Positions 30,414 through 34,557 of a stretch of DNA of 34,557 bases are shown here, in pieces. Position numbers and translations under genes: made by a program. The stretch lies in the NCBI GenBank assembly GCA_946479255.1, contig CAMLFK010000021.1:1-34557 (forward strand), given 5' to 3'. Origin of the DNA: an uncultured Oxalobacteraceae bacterium (GTDB taxonomy: Bacteria; Pseudomonadota; Gammaproteobacteria; Burkholderiales; Burkholderiaceae). Every line of letters begins with the position of its first letter. Position 1 is the first letter of the stretch. The notes below the pieces were generated by a model. That model had not been told where the DNA came from and did not search any database. It worked only from the letters and a program-made list of their open reading frames with translations.

Positions 30414-31034
30414 TCAGGCACGCGCGGCGCGCCAGGCATCGACGTAGCGGCGCGCGCGCGCCGCCAGTTCGTCGATGCTCACACCCGGGGCGAACAGCTG
30501 GCTGCCGATCCCGAAGCCGGTGGCACCAGCCGCCAGCCATGGAGCGATCGACTCGGGCGTGATGCCGCCCACCGGCCATAGCGGGGTATCCGGCGGCAGC
30601 ACGGTCTTGATGGCTTTCAGGCCGCCGGCGCCAATCATTTCAGCTGGGAAAATCTTGAGCGCATGGGCGCCGGCATCGAGCGCATTGAAGGCTTCGGTCG
30701 GCGTGGCCACGCCCGGGGCGCACAGCATGTCCAGTTCACAGGCGCGGCGGATCACGGCCGGGTTGCAGTTGGGCGAGACCATCAGGCGGCCGCCCGCGCC
30801 ATGCACGGCGTCGACCTCAAGCACGCTCAGCATGGTGCCGCCGCCGACCAGCGCGTCCGCGGGCGCCATGCGCGCCATGATGCCGATCGCTTCGATCGCG
30901 CCGGGCCGGTTGAGCGGCACTTCGAGCAGGCGGAAGCCGGCACCGAACAGCGCGGCGCCGACCGCCGGCGCTTCAGACGGCGTCAAGCCCCGCATGATGG
31001 CTACCAGAGGCGGATTGAATTGCGTGACATCCAT
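30414..31034 (-). CDS. dgoA: 2-dehydro-3-deoxy-6-phosphogalactonate aldolase
   Basis: A 206-aa class I aldolase that splits 2-keto-3-deoxy-6-phosphogalactonate to pyruvate and D-glyceraldehyde-3-phosphate. The Schiff-base lysine is Lys127 in HALKIFPAE; LVAIMRG at the start, LLEVPLN (Glu38) and GGGTMLS, plus WPVGGITPESI at the phosphate site, match the KDPG/KDPGal aldolase fold, with the trimer-forming size (about 205 residues). It starts two bases after the dgoK stop and is therefore translated with it. Confidence 0.92.
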   Translation of the reverse strand: MDVTQFNPPLVAIMRGLTPSEAPAVGAALFGAGFRLLEVPLNRPGAIEAIGIMARMAPADALVGGGTMLSVLEVDAVHGAGGRLMVSPNCNPAVIRRACELDMLCAPGVATPTEAFNALDAGAHALKIFPAEMIGAGGLKAIKTVLPPDTPLWPVGGITPESIAPWLAAGATGFGIGSQLFAPGVSIDELAARARRYVDAWRAARA

Positions 31035-31036
31035 GG

Positions 31037-31939
31037 CTAAACCTTTGTGAAAAACTGCTGGAGGGCAGCAAGATACACCTGATCGGGATCGAGCACACGG
31101 GCTTCGATGCCGAAATACGCTGCAGCGTCGGCGTAAGGAACCGACAGCGCCTTTGAAGCGATCAGATGAATCATATCGGACTGCGGCGATTGCCGCTTAC
31201 TGGACTGCGTGGGCTGGGCGGCCAGGAACTCGCCGCCGATCAGGAGCCCGCTGACAAAGGATGCGGCCTGGTGTGCGGGCATGGCCTTGGTGACCACCCG
31301 GGCGCGCACGCCGAACAGGGAATGCGTGAGCGGTTTGCCGAGCCTGGCTTCGGCCAGTCCGGCGGCAAAGGCCGCGGGATCGTCGACCCCAGAGCCCATC
31401 AGGCTTGATAAAGTACCGTTTGCTTTGAGTTGGGCGAACAGCTCGCCCGTCATATAGGTCGACATCTGTTCGATGCAGCAGTCGCGCAGGAACACCCACT
31501 TGCTGTGCGTGCCTGGCAAGACCATCCAGCCATCGCGCAGGCCGAGCGCGCAGGCGCCCAGCAGCTGGGTTTCTTCGCCGCGCATCACATCCACCGGCTC
31601 GCGCGAGCTGTAGCCGGGGACGATGAAACACCGAGGGTGATTTGCGACCGGCACCAGATGGTCCGGCAGCAGTGCCAGCGGTACGCTGGCGTCGAGGTAA
31701 GGCACCTCTTGCCAGCCGCTGGCGGAACCGACCATGCCGGACATGACGACCGGCATGTCAGGATCGACGCCCATGCTGGCGCGCAAAGCGGCGAGCGATG
31801 CTGCAAACTCGCCGTTCACGGCCAGCAGTCCCTGCCCGTCCGCGTGTTGCTGGACACAGCGGCCGTCGCGCCTGATGACATAAGCGCGGCGGTTGCTGGT
31901 CCCCCAATCGATTCCGAGCAAGGCGCTAAGCATGACCAT
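31037..31939 (-). CDS. dgoK: 2-dehydro-3-deoxygalactonokinase
   Basis: A 300-aa sugar-acid kinase of the ASKHA fold that phosphorylates 2-keto-3-deoxygalactonate with ATP. It begins with the DgoK signature LLGIDWGTSNRRAYVI (phosphate-1 loop) and continues with MSGMVGSASGWQEVPY, the VMRGEETQLLGA segment and VLPGTHSKWV, all diagnostic for this family. The start may be 31939 or the second Met at 31933 (MVMLSALL); AAGGACC favours the first. It stands first in the dgoK-dgoA-SDR block; 10 bases upstream is the end of an outer-membrane protein relic that once presumably preceded it. Confidence 0.92.
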   Translation of the reverse strand: MVMLSALLGIDWGTSNRRAYVIRRDGRCVQQHADGQGLLAVNGEFAASLAALRASMGVDPDMPVVMSGMVGSASGWQEVPYLDASVPLALLPDHLVPVANHPRCFIVPGYSSREPVDVMRGEETQLLGACALGLRDGWMVLPGTHSKWVFLRDCCIEQMSTYMTGELFAQLKANGTLSSLMGSGVDDPAAFAAGLAEARLGKPLTHSLFGVRARVVTKAMPAHQAASFVSGLLIGGEFLAAQPTQSSKRQSPQSDMIHLIASKALSVPYADAAAYFGIEARVLDPDQVYLAALQQFFTKV

Positions 31940-31948
31940 GGTCCTTGA

Positions 31949-32005
31949 TTACAGTTTGAACGAGACGCCCAGCTTGTAGTTCGATCGGGTAAGGATCTGC
32001 TCTGC
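31949..32005 (-). pseudogene. C-terminal strand of a lost outer-membrane barrel protein
   Basis: Between the LysR stop and dgoK the minus strand reads LTRSNYKLGVSFKL and a TAA stop (31949-31951). The ending, an alternating beta-strand closing on an aromatic/hydrophobic pattern, is typical of the last strand of TonB-dependent receptors and porins recognised by the BAM complex. Upstream the match fades into unrelated codons and meets the LysR stop in the same frame. I infer deletion of a sugar-uptake receptor gene, leaving its last 14 or more codons. Confidence 0.5.
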
Positions 32006-32029
32006 CGCAGGGGCCGTAAACCATATAGC

Positions 32030-32983
32030 TTACTGCGGCTTGGCGTAGCGCAGCTTGGCAACTTCACGCAAGGTTGCCAGCATGGCTTCGGCGCCGGGCG
32101 ACAACTGGTGGCCGCGCCGGGTGATCACGCCATACATGTCCATGCGAACGCCCAGTTCGAACGGCATCACGGCCAACAGGCCGCTGTTGATATAGGGCTG
32201 CATCAGTTCGCGTGGCATGGCCACCACCATGTCGCTTCCGGCCAACAGGTTGGCGATAACAGGAAGTGCCATCGTTTCGACCGTCTCCACGGGGGGCTCC
32301 AGTCCTTTGGACAGGAACAGCACGGTGAGGCGGTCGCGCAGAATGCTGCCGGAGGGAGGCAGGATCCAGCTCTGGCGGGATAGTTCGGCCAGGGTCAGGC
32401 CGGGTTGTCGCAGTAGAGGGTGGCCGACGCGGGCGATCAGGCTGTGCGGCTCGTCGGTCACGGGTTCGAAATACAGTTCATTGGCGGCGTCGGTGTCGAG
32501 AATGCGGCCCACCACCATGTCCAGCTCGCCACCACGCAAGCGCTCGATCAAGAGCTTGCTGGTGTCGACCACGATCGACACATGCACCCGCGCGTGGCGG
32601 CTCTTGAGCAGATTGACGGCCTCCGGCACCAGGGTGGTGGCCGGCGTCAGCACCGAGCCGACGTCGACCCGGCCGCGCGAACCGGCCAGCAGCTCCATCA
32701 CTTCCTGGTGCGCCGCGTCCATTTCGGCCAGCGCCGCGCCGGCCCGGCGGATCAGCACCGCGCCATACCAGGTCGGCGCCACCCCGCGCGGCAGGCGGTC
32801 GAATAGCTGCACGCCGAGAACATGCTCGAGCTCGCCGAGCAGCTTGGAGGCCGCCGGCTGGGTCAGGTTGGCAGCCTGGGCCGCATGCATGATCGAACCG
32901 TGCCGCCCAAGTTCCACCAGCAAGACCAGGTGGCGGGTTTTAAGGTGGGATCGGACAAAACGATCTGAACGTGGATCAGTCAT
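32030..32983 (-). CDS. LysR-family regulator, GbpR-like, of the galactose cluster
   Basis: A 317-aa LysR-type regulator: winged helix at about 15-75 (HLVLLVELGRHGSIMHAAQAANLTQPAASKLLGELE split over the recognition helix), then the effector domain from about 95 with VGSVLTPAT and a ligand cleft region ending LLAVMPFEL. The opening RFVRSHLKTRHLVLLVEL is that of the GbpR group, which senses galactose/arabinose-type sugars. It lies between dgoD and dgoK in the same orientation, so it may be part of the operon as well as having its own promoter (33017-33046). A galactose or galactonate-derived ligand is inferred. Confidence 0.87.
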   Translation of the reverse strand: MTDPRSDRFVRSHLKTRHLVLLVELGRHGSIMHAAQAANLTQPAASKLLGELEHVLGVQLFDRLPRGVAPTWYGAVLIRRAGAALAEMDAAHQEVMELLAGSRGRVDVGSVLTPATTLVPEAVNLLKSRHARVHVSIVVDTSKLLIERLRGGELDMVVGRILDTDAANELYFEPVTDEPHSLIARVGHPLLRQPGLTLAELSRQSWILPPSGSILRDRLTVLFLSKGLEPPVETVETMALPVIANLLAGSDMVVAMPRELMQPYINSGLLAVMPFELGVRMDMYGVITRRGHQLSPGAEAMLATLREVAKLRYAKPQ

Positions 32984-33188
32984 ACCACCTGCTTTGTTGG
33001 ATCAAGGAACAAAATCATGATAGTTGGCAATGTAAGTGATAGTCAAATGGCATAGGTCAAGGCGTGGTCATCAAACAACGTCACAGGAAAACCACGGCAT
33101 GTAACATTTTTAAGCGATGTAGTTCCTGACGAACCGGCGACCGCCTCGCCCAGCCGAACGCCCCCCGACTGCCGCCCGCTCGGCATCG
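32984..33188. other. Regulator leader region
   Basis: Holds the regulator promoter and two TGATAGT direct repeats (see those entries). Between 33050 and 33188 nothing clear remains except a continuation of the relic frame, which no longer resembles the enzyme. Confidence 0.45.
33017..33046 (-). promoter_or_regulatory. Promoter of the LysR gene with direct repeats
   Basis: TTGACT (33041-33046) and TATCAT (33017-33022) on the minus strand form a good -35/-10 pair with 18 bases between. TGATAGT occurs at 33018-33024 and again at 33037-33043, 19 bases apart (about two helix turns), covering the -10 and the -35. This would suit autoregulation by a multimeric regulator. Confidence 0.55.
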
Positions 33189-33341
33189 TAATCGCACAGC
33201 ATGATACGGCTGAGTGCGCCATGCCTGGAAGTCGTAGTCGATGAGCGGCGTGTCGTTATAGGCGCCGATCAGGGTCGATTCTTCCAATGTCGTCATGCCG
33301 GCCGGATTGCGACCGCCATGGAACAGGTAGGCGTGGGTGCC
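33189..33341 (-). pseudogene. GH35 beta-galactosidase relic
   Basis: The minus-strand frame reads THAYLFHGGRNPAG, then MTTLEESTLIGAYNDTPL and IDYDFQAW. It parallels the GH35 beta-galactosidase stretch (Y.FHGGTNP.G..TTLQES...YPNDLPVKSYDFQAP). It has no start, no catalytic glutamates in the remaining piece and loses similarity after DFQAW. About 50 codons remain of an enzyme of 500 or more. Its presence between dgoD and the regulator, in the same orientation, shows that the cluster once included galactoside hydrolysis. Confidence 0.7.
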
Positions 33342-33385
33342 AGCGCGCTGGCGTCCCTGCTTACTGCGCTTGCTGTTTTATCTGC

Positions 33386-34534
33386 TTACCACTCGGCGAC
33401 GCTGCCGTCGGCATGGCGCCACAGCGGATTGCGCCAGTCCGGCGCATTGGCGCTGGCGGCGATCACGCGTTCCTCGTCGATCTCCACGCCCAGGCCCGGC
33501 TTTGGCAGCGGCTTGATATAGCCATCGACCAGGGTGAAGTCTTCGCGGTTGAGCACATAGTCGAGCAATTCGCCGCCCTGGTTGTAATGGATGCCCATGC
33601 TCTGCTCCTGGATCACCGCGTTGTAGGCCACGAAGTCGACCGCCAGGCAGGAAGCCAGCGCCACCGGCCCGAGCGGGCAATGAGGCGCAAGCGCGATGTC
33701 GTAGGCTTCGGCCATGGCGGCGATCTTGACGCACTCGGTGATGCCGCCTGCGTGCGACAGGTCGGGCTGGATGATCGACAGGCCGCCCAGCCCGAACACG
33801 TGCTTGAACTCGAAACGCGAAAACATGCGCTCGCCCGCCGCCAGCGGGATCGATGTCATCTCAGCCAGGCGCGGATAGTATTCATACTGCTCGGCCAGCA
33901 CCGGCTCTTCGACGAAGAGCGGGCGGAACGGTTCGAGCTCGCGCAAGAGAATCTTGGCCATTGGCGCGGCCACTCGGCCGTGGAAGTCGATGCCGATTTC
34001 GATCTCGTTGCCAAAGGCTTCGCGGATCTCGGCGATTTTGGCCACCGCCGCGTCGACCGCCTTGGCGCTGTCGACCATGGCCATCTCTTCGCAGCCGTTC
34101 ATCTTGAAGGTGTCGAAGCCGCCTTCGCGCAGCCTGGCGATGTGGGCGATGACGTCGCTCGGCCGGTCGCCGCCCACCCAGCTGTAGGTCTTCATCTTGT
34201 CGCGCACCAGACCGCCCAAGAGTTCATAGACGGGCATGCCCATGACCTTGCCCTTGATGTCCCACAGCGCCTGGTCGATGCCGGCGATGGCACTCATCAG
34301 GATGGCGCCGCCGCGGTAAAAGCCGGCGCGGTACATCACTTGCCACAAATCGTTGATCCGGGCCGGGTCCTGGCCGACCAGGTAATCCGCCAGTTCATGC
34401 ACCGCCGCCTCGACCGTGCGCGCCCGGCCCTCGATCACCGGCTCGCCCCAACCCACCACGCCTTCGTCGGTTTCGATTTTCAGCAGCATCCAGCGCGGCG
34501 GGACACGAAAGGTCGTCAGTTTGGTGATCTTCAT
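33386..34534 (-). CDS. dgoD: D-galactonate dehydratase
   Basis: A 382-aa enolase-superfamily enzyme that converts D-galactonate to 2-keto-3-deoxygalactonate. Metal ligands are Asp183 (EIGIDFHGR), Glu209 (LFVEEPV) and Glu235 (AAGERMFSR); acid/base residues are His185 and His285 (LAPHCPLGP), at exactly the positions of the E. coli enzyme. Length is normal. It supplies the substrate of the dgoK and dgoA products encoded further along on the same strand, but is separated from them by the GH35 relic and the LysR gene. Its own promoter should lie beyond the window's right edge; only 23 upstream bases are visible. Confidence 0.95.
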   Translation of the reverse strand: MKITKLTTFRVPPRWMLLKIETDEGVVGWGEPVIEGRARTVEAAVHELADYLVGQDPARINDLWQVMYRAGFYRGGAILMSAIAGIDQALWDIKGKVMGMPVYELLGGLVRDKMKTYSWVGGDRPSDVIAHIARLREGGFDTFKMNGCEEMAMVDSAKAVDAAVAKIAEIREAFGNEIEIGIDFHGRVAAPMAKILLRELEPFRPLFVEEPVLAEQYEYYPRLAEMTSIPLAAGERMFSRFEFKHVFGLGGLSIIQPDLSHAGGITECVKIAAMAEAYDIALAPHCPLGPVALASCLAVDFVAYNAVIQEQSMGIHYNQGGELLDYVLNREDFTLVDGYIKPLPKPGLGVEIDEERVIAASANAPDWRNPLWRHADGSVAEW

Positions 34535-34557
34535 GGCATGGTTATTTTAGAAATGTG

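Noticed and set aside
1..34557. CRISPR array or replication origin
   Set aside because: No regularly spaced repeats, DnaA-box cluster or iterons were seen in any intergenic region.

Overview
The window is high-GC chromosomal DNA of a Gram-negative bacterium, most likely a betaproteobacterium of the Massilia/Duganella type (Oxalobacteraceae). This is inferred from codon use, a PEP-CTERM exosortase substrate, a Prc-type processing protease, a De Ley-Doudoroff galactose cluster and BPSL0067/STY0301-family genes. No 16S or other decisive marker is present.

Layout. (1) 1-1460 is a decayed polymorphic-toxin (Rhs-like) locus. A broken IS3-family element abuts the 3' tail of a toxin-like gene, which overlaps an acidic immunity-like gene (921-1292); a frameshifted scrap of Rhs core follows. 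(2) 1676-7167 (+) is a signalling pair: a 1523-aa hybrid histidine kinase translationally coupled to a REC-GGDEF diguanylate cyclase. (3) 7171-10387 (-) is a four-gene acyl-CoA operon (two acyl-CoA dehydrogenases, two MaoC hydratases). (4) 10588-14544 (-) holds a PEP-CTERM surface protein, the tail-specific protease Prc and a small HExxH membrane protein. (5) 14556-17124 is a scrambled, lower-GC segment. It has a thymidine kinase relic with a large internal in-frame deletion, an IS3 orfB scrap, two overlapping secreted-protein genes, and an intact, sequence-divergent tdk. (6) 17244-18020 is an orphan ParB-domain protein. (7) 18127-25696 (-) is a six-gene operon: alpha/beta hydrolase, acetoacetate-decarboxylase-like protein, DUF1772-like membrane protein, patatin-like protein, membrane metallophosphoesterase and GMC (cholesterol-oxidase-like) oxidoreductase. 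A TTGACA promoter overlapped by nested palindromes precedes it. I find no standard name for this set, and it is the best candidate here for an undescribed pathway. (8) 25916-26002 is tRNA-Leu(UAA). Its 3' end is repeated imperfectly at 28656-28681, so 26003-28655 looks like a small tRNA-borne island. It carries a peptidoglycan-hydrolase/periplasmic-partner pair (BPSL0067/STY0301) and a HEPN protein, with no visible integrase. (9) 28765-29526 holds two small domain proteins. (10) 29606-34534 (-) is a galactose/galactonate (De Ley-Doudoroff) cluster: SDR dehydrogenase, dgoA, dgoK, a LysR regulator and dgoD. It also has two relics in the gaps: the C-terminal strand of an outer-membrane barrel and a piece of GH35 beta-galactosidase. 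These suggest the cluster once also took up and hydrolysed galactosides.

How the parts fit. The kinase/cyclase pair would turn a periplasmic signal into c-di-GMP. The two lipid operons look catabolic and may act on related bulky hydrophobic substrates. The dgo genes convert galactose to pyruvate and glyceraldehyde-3-phosphate once a lactonase and a transporter are supplied from elsewhere. Segments 1, 5 and 8 are accessory DNA carrying antagonism genes and insertion relics. All family names come from reading motifs by eye; no database search was run.
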